Of a stretch of 64,000 nucleotides of DNA, positions 23,555 to 33,286 are shown piece after piece (the first letter of the stretch is position 1; every line of letters starts with the position of its first letter). Position numbers and translations under genes: made by a program. The notes beneath the pieces are model-generated. The model did no database searches and was not told the origin of the DNA. It saw only the letters and a list, made by a program, of their open reading frames with translations. Source of the DNA: Xylogone sp. PMI_703 (Eukaryota > Ascomycota > Leotiomycetes); NCBI GenBank assembly GCA_021399445.1, contig JAJTUQ010000005.1, positions 4,526,001-4,590,000 of the forward strand, written 5' to 3'.

Positions 23555-26101
23555 ATGGGTGGGACCGTGGACGAGAGGGAAGCAGTCAGCCGTGTGGAAG
23601 CAGCCGAAATTTCTCATGACACGTTGCTAAACAAAGATGAGGACACTGAGATCGCTCGTTTTATAGTAGACGATGGCAGCAGCATTGAAGGAGGAGAGAA
23701 GAACTCGCGAAACGATAAGTCCAGGTCTGCTCGCTGCTGCATGCAAGCAGTCCGGAGTGATGGCTGACGGGTGTTTGTTTCCTTGCAGGACGTGGGCATG
23801 GATTGTATGGGCAGCTCTTTGTATAACCAATGCTAGGTTGGTTCTGGTATCTGGATTCCGTAAGCGTCTTCACATAGTTTTTCCTAATGGCGCCTGGCTT
23901 TTCTGTCGTCTTCAACATATACCTGTGCTTGAGTGTGCTAACTGCTGAGGCTAGCTTATCGTAGGTGTCTCCAGCCACGGGTTCAGACCCTGGTTTCAAG
24001 ACCTTCAGACAATCTTCCCTGGCTAACTCAAAACAAGCAATATGTTATGTTCTTCTGGTTCAATTGGCAACTTACCTCTGTGTGTTGCTCATGATATTAG
24101 GCATATCCGCGGCTCATATCAGAAAGAAACCTGGTAGGAAGTGTATACATTTTGAGCCACGCAAGAAATGCGTGCATGTAGAGCCATACAGATGGAGCGA
24201 CTGGCTATTTATGGGCTTCAGGAACCTCTTTACTGCCATGATATCTACAGCAGGATTAGTATGTGGAGCGGAAGCCCTGCTTCACTATGATAATTTCCCA
24301 GTACTTGCTATGTTAGGCGTGAGTTTCCCAGATTCAGATATCTCATAGTACAAGCTAAAAAAGTCTTTCAAAGATACTTTATTATGCTACGGATTATTTC
24401 CTATTCCAGCTAATGAATCTATTACATCTGATTAAGGAATGGCCCAGACCTAGCGGGGACGCTCTTCAGCGAGTTGTAGCAATATGTGGCTTCTCCATCC
24501 TTGTTATTGGTGCAGATTACCGCCTTTCTTTCAAAGGACTCACGTTCGCCCTGGCTTTGTTTGGTATTCTTCATGTTTTCAACGTGATGTCCGCTACCTA
24601 TCCAGAGCGTCGCCGTGGAGACATCCACACCTGGGACTGCGCATTCCGAAACTTTCTCTGGTGTGGACTGCCTCTGTTAGTGGCAACTAGCTATGCAGCA
24701 TGGAAGCTAGAAGACGTTCATACTGCTCTGAAAACTTTCGAAAGTTGGAGCCTTCTTCGGATCTTGGCCAGTTTAGCTCTGTATCCTCTATCCTATATTC
24801 TATATTATGGAAACGGGCGCCAGGCTTATGGTTGGGAAAATCCCAATCTACCCAGCAGAATGCTTGAAGATTCTAGCGACGAGACAATTGCCAGCTTCTC
24901 AGCTGTATTTCGGGCTTCGTATTCAATTGTGGTGCTTGGACTCTTGATAGGGAGAACCGACATCGACTGGATCCAAGTCTTTGCCTTCGCAATACTTCAT
25001 GTATATATTGTCGGACTAAAGCATATCAGCTTATATCCTATTGGGATATACAACTGGATACGAAGTGTTGCTGGCCTGCCGGAACGTCAGGCATCTCTGG
25101 CCACAGCCCATAAACCAGTTTTTATGTGGACAACTGCTTTGCTATTCTGCGGCACTATCACGATTTTTATCCTTACATGGTCTCAAATCGCTTTCCTTAT
25201 CGACGGAATCAGGTGGAAAGGCCCGGTTCTTCGAAAGATTGAAAACCAACCCGGTTCTGACCCAAGCTCTCAACTAGATATTGTGATTTCTCATTCAGCT
25301 GGAGACTCGGTGGATAGAATAATCGACACCCTAACTATATTTACATCTTTACCTGCCATAATGGCAGCCAAAACGCAATTTTACATCTACACCAAGGATT
25401 CTAATCTTACCAAGGCTAATATTCACGTTGCTTCTACCAAAATCACTCCAACTGTTCTCGCCAACATTGGTGGTGAGACGGCTTCAATTCTATATCATAT
25501 AATGAACAGATGGGACAATCTAGCAATGCAAACTATCTTCCTCAGTACTTCATCTCCCCATACTACCGAAAGGGCCACTCGCTTCAAGAATTATTTCATT
25601 CCCGCTGATTTAGAGTATCCTACGATCCCATCGACAGGATTTCTGAATCTTGGCGGTAATGAGGCATGTACTTGCGATGATTGCTATGATTCTTTCAGCT
25701 GGAAGGATACTTTCGGACTTGTTCCAAGCATGTGGAGCGCAGCGCGCTCAAACTCTCAAGAGTGTTCATCAACGCTCCTCACGTATGGAAACAACTTTGT
25801 AGCATCTGCTGACAGGATTCGAGGCACTCCAAAGGATGTTTGGAACGTCCTATACGAAGGATTGAGCAATAACGAAACTAGGAATGCTTGGGCCCATGAT
25901 CCGGCTAAGATTGGACCCGCAGGAAAGAAGATGAATGGGCATCTAGATAGCCTGGAAAGGCCATTTCTAGGATATACTATTGAAAGACTTTGGGGAATCT
26001 TATTGCAGTGCTCGAATAAGGAAATTGCATGGAACTGCCCGAACTTACTCCGAGGCTGGAGGAGAGGAGGGAGAAAAGAGGATTGCCAGTGTATTGACTA
26101 G
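23555..26101 (+). CDS. Multi-pass membrane protein with C-terminal DUF3431 domain, 4 exons, 758 aa
   Basis: Model join(23555..23724, 23789..23859, 23975..24318, 24410..26101); phases 2, 1, 0 close. After an acidic, soluble head of about 57 residues come roughly ten hydrophobic segments (for example TWAWIVWAALCITNARLVLV, ICYVLLVQLATYLCVLLMIL, ILASLALYPLSYILYYG, FMWTTALLFCGTITIFILTW). The number and spacing resemble ten-TM drug/metabolite or nucleotide-sugar transporters, though no family signature was recognised. The last third (about residue 480 onward) resembles the fungal DUF3431 family: LDIVISHSAGDSVDRII, FYIYTKDSN, NIGGETASILYHIM, TIFLSTSSPH, then a Cys-rich CTCDDCYDSFSW. DUF3431 has no established activity; a glycan-related role is often suspected. 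The fusion of a transporter-like half to DUF3431 is inferred from continuous splicing and should be confirmed with transcripts. Confidence 0.82.
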
Positions 26102-26279
26102 GAGATTAGTCTTGTAATTTAGGCATAAATAATGATCATGAATACCCTCAGCTTCCTGGTATTGCTTACTTCGTACATTTCTCATCCCAAAAGTGCTACA
26201 GAGAGTGAACCTCACTCTTTCTTGTATGCTTCGGAAAAAACCCTTTAAAATAGCACAATAATCATACAACCCAGGACTG

Positions 26280-27140
26280 TTACTTTTTAATTTTCCTGGT
26301 TAAGCCTCTCCTCTCGATATTTGCCGCCTTTCTCTTCGTCGCCTTCCTCCATGCCGTCCATCGGTCCCCTGGTTTAAATGCCCGCACTTTTATTTTCGCC
26401 CTTTCTGCCGCCCTTCCAATCTCCCAATTGGCCTCACGATACATATATCCAGGCCGTAACTCCAGCTTCTGCCATTCTTGCTGCTTCTTCGACTTCTTGC
26501 TAACTTTTCTGGTAGCTGCATCCTCAAGACCGGCTCGGACAGCAACCTCTTCGACTGGCTGTTCTGTGATCTCCATCTTGCTGGCTACCATGCCTAATTT
26601 TCGTCTCCGCATACTATTTCGCGGTAGGGGTAGGACTTGATCTCGCTCGAATACTACTCCAATGTATTGCCGCTTGGGATGCCTCTCGGGGTCTTTATAG
26701 TATTTCACATATCCGCTTGCAGTTGCGTAGATGGTGTGATCTCGTCCCATAGCACAATTCTCTCCGGGAAACCAATGGGTGCCTCTTTGGCGGAATATGA
26801 TGTTACCGGGAATAACGTATTGTTCTATAGTTTTAACATTGTAGTTAGTTATAAAAAGTTCCTCTTTAACGCCAAAATTCCTCTAGATGATAGATGAACC
26901 GAAATATTTGGACGCACCCCCAGTTTTCTTTGCACCAAGTCGTTTCCCTGGCCCATCTTTGGCCTTGTTCACTGCTCCTTGTGCTTTATGTGTCGCATGT
27001 CGTACGAATACTGAGGGTGCTATGATCTTCAAGTTTGCAAAGGCTTGATTGAGACAAGTCTGGGAACTCCCCGATGCGCCATGTCGTCCAATTGAAGAAA
27101 CAGCTACCCTTAATTGGGGCTGCAATCGTTGTAACAGCAT
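26280..27140 (-). CDS. mrp7: Mitochondrial ribosomal protein bL27m, 2 exons, 261 aa
   Basis: Large-subunit mitoribosomal protein near the peptidyl-transferase centre. Model complement(join(26280..26824, 26900..27140)). Exon 1 carries a basic, acid-poor presequence ([21 protein letters not shown]) and the bL27 start [10 protein letters not shown] ... [13 protein letters not shown]. Splicing gives [37 protein letters not shown], the core bL27 motif (IVRQRGT...PG.NVG.GRDHTLFA). A fungal-type extension follows with a Lys/Arg-rich tail ending [10 protein letters not shown]. The donor is GTTCAT, weaker than most here, but both phase and family continuity require it. It is divergent from lcl2, with only 204 bases between start codons. 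Confidence 0.93.
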
Positions 27141-27344
27141 CTTCTGCTGTGCGCAATTATCCTTGTGCTCCCCTGCCGATTAGGTCGAAATGGAATATCG
27201 ATATGGAGCCAGAAAAGGTTTGGGGAACTTTGTGTTGCTTAGTCATCATTGAGTTTCACGGGCAGTTCATGCCATGTTGGCCTGAAACCCTTACATATTC
27301 TGTGAGAGCTTACCAACGTCGATAGAGAAAAAGTGCATAAAATC

Positions 27345-27897
27345 ATGGCGCGAATGTTGTTTTCTTTCCTTGCAGCAGCTCTCATGCCTGCTTTTGGAGT
27401 GCAGGCTCAGTTTGGTTTCTTTGAACAAATGTTCAATGGCGGGCATCAACAGCAACACCATCAAGAACCGCAGAATGTACCTTCGGACTCTAGTTGGTAC
27501 CAGCAAACATACGATAATGGTATGTTATTCCCTTAAACTTCATTTTCTACTAATATCAATACGGCAATACGATATTTTATAAGAGTACTCCTGGCTGACA
27601 TATTATCTAGCACACTGCTCGAATTATCTCTGTCCGGATACACTAGGTTCGTATGCATATTTCCTGTGACTTCAGTAGTATTCGTTATTTCTATACTCTT
27701 ATATTCTCCCTTGCTGAGGTAGGGACTAACCTAGCCAAGCTTGTGTTCACTTCCCTCACCATTGTCCATGTCCACATCCATTAGTCGAAGAGAAATTCGA
27801 GTTGCAAGATGGCCTGGCTGTATGTATTTCAAAAGGCGGTTTTAAGGCCGGCGAGGCTGCGAGAAAAGTGGAATTGGCAAGGAAGGGGTTAATTTAA
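27345..27897 (+). CDS. lcl2: LCL2 (long chronological lifespan protein 2), secreted/ER, 122 aa
   Basis: Small secretory-pathway protein; the yeast gene is linked to lifespan and ER protein quality phenotypes, but its activity is unknown. Model join(27345..27519, 27611..27646, 27740..27897). Residues 1-21 ([20 protein letters not shown]) form a signal peptide. A Gln/His-rich stretch follows ([15 protein letters not shown]), then a Cys-rich domain with six cysteines, [20 protein letters not shown] and [17 protein letters not shown]. The C-terminus [20 protein letters not shown] is the family signature. The middle exon is only 36 bases. Length fits the family (about 120-130 aa). Confidence 0.93.
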
Positions 27898-28497
27898 AAG
27901 TTTTCATACAGCCAGCATTTTCATTTGCCGCTGGATGAGTTGGAGTAACTGGATTAGCTTCAAGTATCTTGTTGCATTGGGTTCGGTGTTCTAGGTAGAC
28001 CTCACCATGATTGTGACGCCCAGTTAAAATTATTCGCAAATTTATAGAACATGTTTACTCATTTCACTGGGATTTATATATATTGGTATAATAAGTACTA
28101 GAGAAGGAAGATCCTGAAAATACTTCGATTAAGCTATCTGTGCTACAGCAAGAGTAGGCTAAGCAGCTTTCACTGCGCTAAAAGTTCTGTTGCATGTCTG
28201 AAAGGTAAAATCAGGAGCTAATTACGAGGAGACGGATACAAGGAGGCATGCGAGTAAACACAATGCTTATTACTCCTCTTTACCCAGTTTACTAACACTT
28301 ATAGTAAACTTCTCTCTCCGAATGAATAAATAGGCATCATTTAGGTATCTTTACAGCTGAATCAGAGAAGTAGTCCTGATCGCGGGGGAGGGGGAGTAGC
28401 AAGTTGCGACGAAACGTTTATCCGGAGCCGAGACTAGCGTGAAAGTGGACTTCTCAATATTTGCCATACAAGTTCATAGCTGGCTATCAACAAAAAG
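27898..28497. other. Intergenic region, no gene seen
   Basis: 600 bases of 3' flank of lcl2 and promoter of the uL1m gene. A GGGGGAGGGGG run lies at about 28384-28395. Confidence 0.5.
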
Positions 28498-29502
28498 ATG
28501 GCGGCGGCACTGCCATGCATAGCTCAATTGAGCAGATTATCACTGGGAGTATCGAGGAGGGCAGTATTCCAGGGACCTGGGGTGCATCCTAGCCCATTAT
28601 CTCAATCCCGAAGTTACGGTTCGGCGAAGAAAATCATATCGAAAAAGACCACCACGACATCCACCAAGAACTACAATCCTCAGAAGAATAAGAAGAAAGG
28701 AGATGCTGGAAAGAAAAAGAAGAAGGCGAGCACTACATATAAACAGTATGATCTGAAAGATATGGATCAGTTCTCCCTATGCGATGCCATGAGGTCTGTA
28801 TTATGTGGATTTGTCTCCGAACTTTACTCACAATTTTCTAGATATATCAGAGCATTTGAAGTCGGACAATCACCAACATCAGTTAAATACGAAATTCACC
28901 TTAAACTTAAATCCCTCAAGAACGGTCCTGTCATCCGAAATCGACTCCAGCTTCCACATCCAGTGAAGACTGATACAAGGATATGTGTTATATGTCCTCC
29001 AGACTCAAAGTATGCCGAAGCAGCAAGAGCTGCAGGAGCAACGTTGGTTGGAGAAGAAGAAGTTTTTGAAGCTGTCAAAGATGGCCGAATTGAATTCGAT
29101 CGATGTATTTGTCAGACCGACTCGCTCGTGAAGATGAATAAGGCAGGATTAGGAAGAATTCTAGGTCCAAGAGGACTGATGCCCAGTGCAAAGACCGGAA
29201 CTGTGGTGAAAGACCCGAGTCTTGTCATAAAAGATTTAATAGGAGGAGCTGAATATAGGGAGCGTCTGGGAGTTGTACGAATGGCCATTGGGCAATTGGG
29301 CTTTACGCCAGAAGAGATGCAACGCAATATCAAGGCTTTCATCGGGCATGTGAAGAAGGATATGGCTCAACTAAGCGATAAAATAAACAAGGAGCTTGCG
29401 GAAGTAGTACTGAGCTCAACGAATGCGCCTGGATTCAGTCTGAACGGCGATTTTAGGAGTACTTCGTCGCCTACCACGCCAAAAGATTTGACTGTCTTAT
29501 AG
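28498..29502 (+). CDS. mrpl1: Mitochondrial ribosomal protein uL1m, 318 aa after splicing of a 48-base intron
   Basis: Mitoribosomal large-subunit protein of the L1 stalk. The N-terminus is a mitochondrial presequence rich in Arg/Ser without acids (LSRLSLGVSRRAVF ... SQSRSYGSAKKII), then a Lys-rich linker (PQKNKKKGDAGKKKKKAST). The L1 signature is clear: GLGRILGPRGLMPSAKTGTV (about residues 220-240 of the unspliced frame). A likely in-frame intron at 28794..28841 (GTCTGT ... TTTCTAG, 48 bases, no stop) would otherwise insert 16 hydrophobic residues into AMR-YIRAFEVG, a conserved join. I therefore prefer join(28498..28793, 28842..29502). The gene converges on cog2 with about 100 bases between stops. 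Confidence 0.93.
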   Translation: MAAALPCIAQLSRLSLGVSRRAVFQGPGVHPSPLSQSRSYGSAKKIISKKTTTTSTKNYNPQKNKKKGDAGKKKKKASTTYKQYDLKDMDQFSLCDAMRSVLCGFVSELYSQFSRYIRAFEVGQSPTSVKYEIHLKLKSLKNGPVIRNRLQLPHPVKTDTRICVICPPDSKYAEAARAAGATLVGEEEVFEAVKDGRIEFDRCICQTDSLVKMNKAGLGRILGPRGLMPSAKTGTVVKDPSLVIKDLIGGAEYRERLGVVRMAIGQLGFTPEEMQRNIKAFIGHVKKDMAQLSDKINKELAEVVLSSTNAPGFSLNGDFRSTSSPTTPKDLTVL

Positions 29503-29605
29503 CCTGCATTACTGTACTTCTAGTTGTATCATAATCTCAAAAGAATTAACGCCTGCATAGAGCTCCAAATCCCTTTATAACGCAGTGAATACTCCATTGG
29601 TAACG

Positions 29606-30478
29606 TCATCTCGACTTAAAGTCGTCCAGAATTTTGATTGCTTCTGCTCCTGCATCTAGGTCCCGATAGATACCCATTAACTTAACTAATTGACCATCTC
29701 CTTTCTTCCCCATAGTCTTAGTCTGCTTTAATGCTGTGGTTAAGTCAAGCAGAATCGTATTCCTCACTTTCATCATCCTTGGCTGTTGTGCTGCAATGAA
29801 TGGATGGTCGGAGCCGATAGCAGCTGCTTGCTGTTCAACTTGACGATAGTCAGAAGCCAATCTCTGAAGCTTCTTAGAGCTAATCCCGCCTCCTAGGCTA
29901 ACATCAGCCACCTCATCGTCGTCATCGTCCTCGTCCTCGCTATTGCTCCAAGCATCGTGCTCGAGTCTGTTCGCACCATTAGGGAGGGAATCCACTATGA
30001 GTTTATCCTCGAGTTCTTCCAGTCGAGCATCGATCTCAAGCAAGTTACGTCCCAGTGAGATTTGTCTGCTGACATCCTTCTTCTGTTTGAGAAGGCCTTC
30101 AACCTCGACCTTACGTTCCTTAACCTTACTCTTCACATCTTCAATGCCCCTCTTAAACCCTAGAAGACCGACCCTTACATCTTCCACTTTCTCCTCTCCA
30201 CCTTTGAGATCAGAGCCTAGACTTAGAAACTGCTCATAATTGGTATTTACGAGATCTAGGAGCTCTTTTGAAAGAAATTGGGACCGTTCACGCAAATCAG
30301 AACGGAGATCTTCCAGAGTTTGATGTCGGTCTGAAAGCGTGGACAGGTATGCCAATGCATCGAAGTCAGGCTTCAGAAAATCACTTCTGGGAAGCGCTTC
30401 GGGATATGGGAGGTTATCATCATCGTCATCAGCTGAAGAGACGCTTTCTGATTCTTCACCGAAGTAAAACTTGCTCAT
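29606..30478 (-). CDS. cog2: Conserved oligomeric Golgi complex subunit 2, 290 aa
   Basis: Subunit of the COG tethering complex, which keeps Golgi glycosylation enzymes in place by retrograde vesicle capture. Start chosen at the ATG at 30478 (MSKFYFGEESESVSS); the frame is open 9 codons further upstream but without an ATG. The protein begins with an acidic head, then LPYPEALPRSDFLKPDFDA and YLSTLSDRHQTLEDLRSDLR. The long coiled-coil SKELLDLVNTNYEQFLSLGS ... LKGGEEKVEDVRVGLLGFKR is the COG2 N-terminal signature. An acidic cluster (EDEDDDDDEV) lies near residue 190. The size (about 290 aa) is normal for filamentous fungi, whose Cog2 lacks the long animal C-terminus. It shares a 491-base divergent promoter with hapX. 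Confidence 0.92.
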   Translation of the reverse strand: MSKFYFGEESESVSSADDDDDNLPYPEALPRSDFLKPDFDALAYLSTLSDRHQTLEDLRSDLRERSQFLSKELLDLVNTNYEQFLSLGSDLKGGEEKVEDVRVGLLGFKRGIEDVKSKVKERKVEVEGLLKQKKDVSRQISLGRNLLEIDARLEELEDKLIVDSLPNGANRLEHDAWSNSEDEDDDDDEVADVSLGGGISSKKLQRLASDYRQVEQQAAAIGSDHPFIAAQQPRMMKVRNTILLDLTTALKQTKTMGKKGDGQLVKLMGIYRDLDAGAEAIKILDDFKSR

Positions 30479-30703
30479 CTTCTCTTGCGGGACTGGAAAA
30501 GTCACCTAGCTCTGTTAGGCATTAGGATTGGTTCTTCAACATCAGGGGGAGTGAAAAGTCACGTGCATATGAGTGGAAGCCCTATCCGTGGTGGGCTGAT
30601 ATCTGGCCCTTCGGCTTCACAAAATGATTCACGACGAGAATGTGCGCAACAGCCAAGCCTACAGGTCTCATCGAAGGTCCACACCGGTGAGGGCAACCCT
30701 ATG

Positions 30704-30708
30704 ATTGG
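30704..30708 (-). promoter_or_regulatory. CCAAT box in the hapX promoter
   Basis: ATTGG on the plus strand, that is CCAAT on the minus strand, 262 bases before the hapX start codon. CCAAT is the site of the CBC (HapB/C/E), HapX's partner complex. A second copy lies at 30527-30531. A 5-base match is weak evidence by itself. Confidence 0.4.
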
Positions 30709-30792
30709 CAGTTCCATATAAACTAGCTTACGCGTAGCGCCCGAAAATCGGCTTCCACTGAAATTTTAGCGTAGATGCCGCTTAATCTCTTC

Positions 30793-30801
30793 ATCTGATA
30801 A
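30793..30801 (+). promoter_or_regulatory. Putative SreA/Sre1-type GATA site (ATCTGATAA) upstream of hapX
   Basis: ATCTGATAA matches the ATCWGATAA consensus bound by fungal iron-sensing GATA factors (SreA, SRE, Sre1) exactly. In Aspergillus, SreA represses hapX when iron is plentiful. The site lies 169 bases before the hapX ATG. One extended match in this short promoter is unlikely by chance, but binding is inferred. Confidence 0.7.
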
Positions 30802-30969
30802 GCCGGATCTATCCCGCTGGTTTTCCTTCAACCTCATTCAACTATTCGGTCGTTTCGAAAACCGCATGAGGGCCTCTTGAAGATTACCTCACGACACATA
30901 CTGCATCCGACTTTGCGTATTAATCCTCAACGCCATTGCTATTGCATTGTTAAACGCATTTGAGGCCTG

Positions 30970-32526
30970 ATGGCATCGCCTACTGTATCCACGCCATCCT
31001 CTGCTGGTTCTCCAGCCGCTTTGGCACAAGCCCCGCCGGCTTTGGCTATTAAGGCCATCAATAACCCTAGCATGGTCACCATCGCTCCGGCATCTGGGCT
31101 CCCAACTCCTACCATCGTTACTACCAAAGAATGGGTAATACCTCCCCGTCCAAAGCCGGGACGCAAGCCTGCAACAGACACGCCGCCGACAAAGCGTAAG
31201 GCTCAAAATCGAGCTGCCCAACGCGCGTTTCGCGAACGAAGAGCAGCTCGTGTTGGTGAGCTTGAAGAGCAACTGGATGAGGTCAGAGAGGAACAACAAC
31301 GACGTGAAACTGAACTGAGAGAAAAGGTCAGTAGGCTAGAGGCAGAAGTGTTGCGTTTCAGCGGCGAGATTCAATCTTGGAAACTCCGTTGCGATACCCT
31401 TGATCGTATCGTGGAATACGAAAAGAGCGAGAAGGAATCTGCTCTTGCAGAATTAGCATATCTTCGAAATGGCTCTCGCAGCACCGGAACGGATGCGGTT
31501 CCTTTACCGCCGAGGAAGGGTAAGCAAGGACAAATATCACCTCTACAGGAACAATACGTTTCAACCCAGCAAGCCCCTCCTGTAACGAAAGAGCATCTAG
31601 GCTGCGGCAACTGCACCTCTTCAGGCTCATGCGCTTGCGTAGAGCAGGCTATGGAGATTACTACCTCAGGATGCGGCAATTGCACCAGCAACGGTCATTG
31701 TCAATGCCTTGAAGACGTCTTGAAGGATGTGACAGCGGTCACATCTCCTACCACGGAGCTGAAAAGACCAATTTCACCCGCAGTGGAAGATTCACCGGAG
31801 AAGAGGCCTCGTCAATCAATTGAAAGTCCGTTGGAGATAGACTTTACATCGCAATTCTCGTCCAAATATGCTGCTGATCCAGTCCGGCCGCCTCTCGAAT
31901 CTACAGCTCAGATCACAGATCGCCGGCCTGCGGAATCATGCGGCTTCTGCGAGGAAGGTACTTATTGTATGTGTGCAGAAGCTGCTACCGTCAGGGAACG
32001 AGATCATCAGAATCGTCTAGCACCCTTGCTGAACGAAGTCACGCCGCCACCATCTGATACAGACTTGGATAACACTGTTACTAAATTACCATCGATGCAG
32101 CCTAGAGTTATGCACAAACCGGTTTCTGCACCAACTTCGTGCATCAACGGCCCTGGCACTTGTCAACAGTGTCAAAATGACCCCAAGTCTGGTCTCTTTT
32201 GCCGGTCATTGTCAGCTCTTGTGTCTTCAGGATCTTCTTCCACACCTGAGGCCTGCTGCGGGGGCAGTTCTAACGGAGGGGGTTGCTGCAAGTCACAAAA
32301 TACTTCGCAGTCATCAAATGCTCCTCCAACACTCTCATTCGCAGACACGTATAAAACTCTCTCCTCACACAAAAATTTTGACCAGGCTAGTGATGAATTA
32401 AACACCTGGCTTGGTCGCCTTCATGCTACTGCACCGCAACATCCGGGAAGGGCACCAATGGAGGTTGAAGCAGCAAGTGTTATGGGCGTCTTAAAACTCT
32501 TTGATAGAAGATTTGGAAGAAGTTAA
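30970..32526 (+). CDS. hapX: bZIP iron regulator HapX, 518 aa, single exon
   Basis: Transcription factor that joins the CCAAT-binding complex, represses iron-consuming pathways in iron starvation and activates iron detoxification in excess. The CBC-binding Hap4-like motif is at residues 53-68 (KEWVIPPRPKPGRKPA), directly before the bZIP basic region, whose core RKAQNRAAQRAFRERRAARV spans residues 76-95. The leucine-zipper/coiled-coil continues to about 165. Four Cys-rich regions, likely iron or Fe-S sensors, follow: residues 212-223 (CGNCTSSGSCAC), 235-246 (CGNCTSNGHCQC), 324-335 (CGFCEEGTYCMC) and 391-411 (Cys at 391, 398, 401, 411). The first two are nearly identical. Extra CC pairs lie at 429-430 and 439-440. 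The promoter holds an iron-GATA site and CCAAT boxes, which fits the known SreA-HapX feedback loop. Confidence 0.97.
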   Translation: MASPTVSTPSSAGSPAALAQAPPALAIKAINNPSMVTIAPASGLPTPTIVTTKEWVIPPRPKPGRKPATDTPPTKRKAQNRAAQRAFRERRAARVGELEEQLDEVREEQQRRETELREKVSRLEAEVLRFSGEIQSWKLRCDTLDRIVEYEKSEKESALAELAYLRNGSRSTGTDAVPLPPRKGKQGQISPLQEQYVSTQQAPPVTKEHLGCGNCTSSGSCACVEQAMEITTSGCGNCTSNGHCQCLEDVLKDVTAVTSPTTELKRPISPAVEDSPEKRPRQSIESPLEIDFTSQFSSKYAADPVRPPLESTAQITDRRPAESCGFCEEGTYCMCAEAATVRERDHQNRLAPLLNEVTPPPSDTDLDNTVTKLPSMQPRVMHKPVSAPTSCINGPGTCQQCQNDPKSGLFCRSLSALVSSGSSSTPEACCGGSSNGGGCCKSQNTSQSSNAPPTLSFADTYKTLSSHKNFDQASDELNTWLGRLHATAPQHPGRAPMEVEAASVMGVLKLFDRRFGRS

Positions 32527-33286
32527 TTTTGATTTACGCTAAGGACTTGGAATTTACGATCTCAGCAAAATATTGCTGGATGATGAGATCACATTAATGT
32601 TGAGTGTCTAAGCATGTAATTTTTCCGACTAGGTAGACCCGATAAATCGATGCTGAGGTCTCAGTAGTGTCAAAAGACGCCGAAACATTGAAACTTTCCT
32701 ATTGGCGTTGCGATGGAAGTAGCTGTAAATAGTGTCAAGCCCCAATCAGAAATGCGCGCCTCCATTCTTCCTTGTAGCAAACTCAATTGAGCCAGCCTGC
32801 GGTGACAGCTGAAAATAAACCAACTAGCCCTAGAACCTGTCGGATGAATGGCCCTGAAGGAGAAGGTGGGCACAGGATCTCTTGGCCTCGTCCCCACGTG
32901 CTGCGCAGTGCGAAAGAGGATGGTCCACAAGGATCAGCTATCTGTGAACAGGTCTTGGCTCCTCTCATTGATTCCGCCTGGAAAGTAAGCATCCCCATGG
33001 GCACTGCGAGAAAATTTCGCAACGGACGAATTAAGTCAGAGGATGCCAGGGGCGTGGGTCAGTAGAGAAGTGATCAGCACTATGTTGGTGATGTCGGTGT
33101 TGCCATTCCTGCCAGTACGATCCGAGGTGCCTTTTACGACGATAGCTTGCATGAAGCTCGGGATAGCTATGTCTTGGTACCTTGATTTGTAGGGCTATAT
33201 ATATTCTCTCTTTCCTCTTCTCTTTGTTATTTTACTCGCGGTTTGAACCTGTAAAGAAAAAGTCTCGCTCAAATTCTCATTTTGCG
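32527..33286. other. Intergenic region, no gene seen
   Basis: 3' flank of hapX and promoter of the RNase T2 gene. Frames at 32787-33065 and 32670-32930 overlap on opposite strands without homology. A TATATATA stretch at about 33198-33203 lies close to 90 bases before the RNase start. Confidence 0.5.

Larger units (their letters stand above)
30479..30969. promoter_or_regulatory. Divergent cog2-hapX promoter region
   Basis: 491 bases between start codons. They contain two CCAAT boxes on the minus strand (ATTGG at 30527-30531 and 30704-30708) and a perfect iron-GATA-factor site (30793-30801). The site is closer to hapX (169 bases from its ATG) than to cog2. Confidence 0.7.

Noticed and set aside
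23979..24000. GGTTCAGACCC resembling a tRNA B box
   Set aside because: It lies inside a well-supported exon of the DUF3431 gene, and no A box or cloverleaf fits around it.
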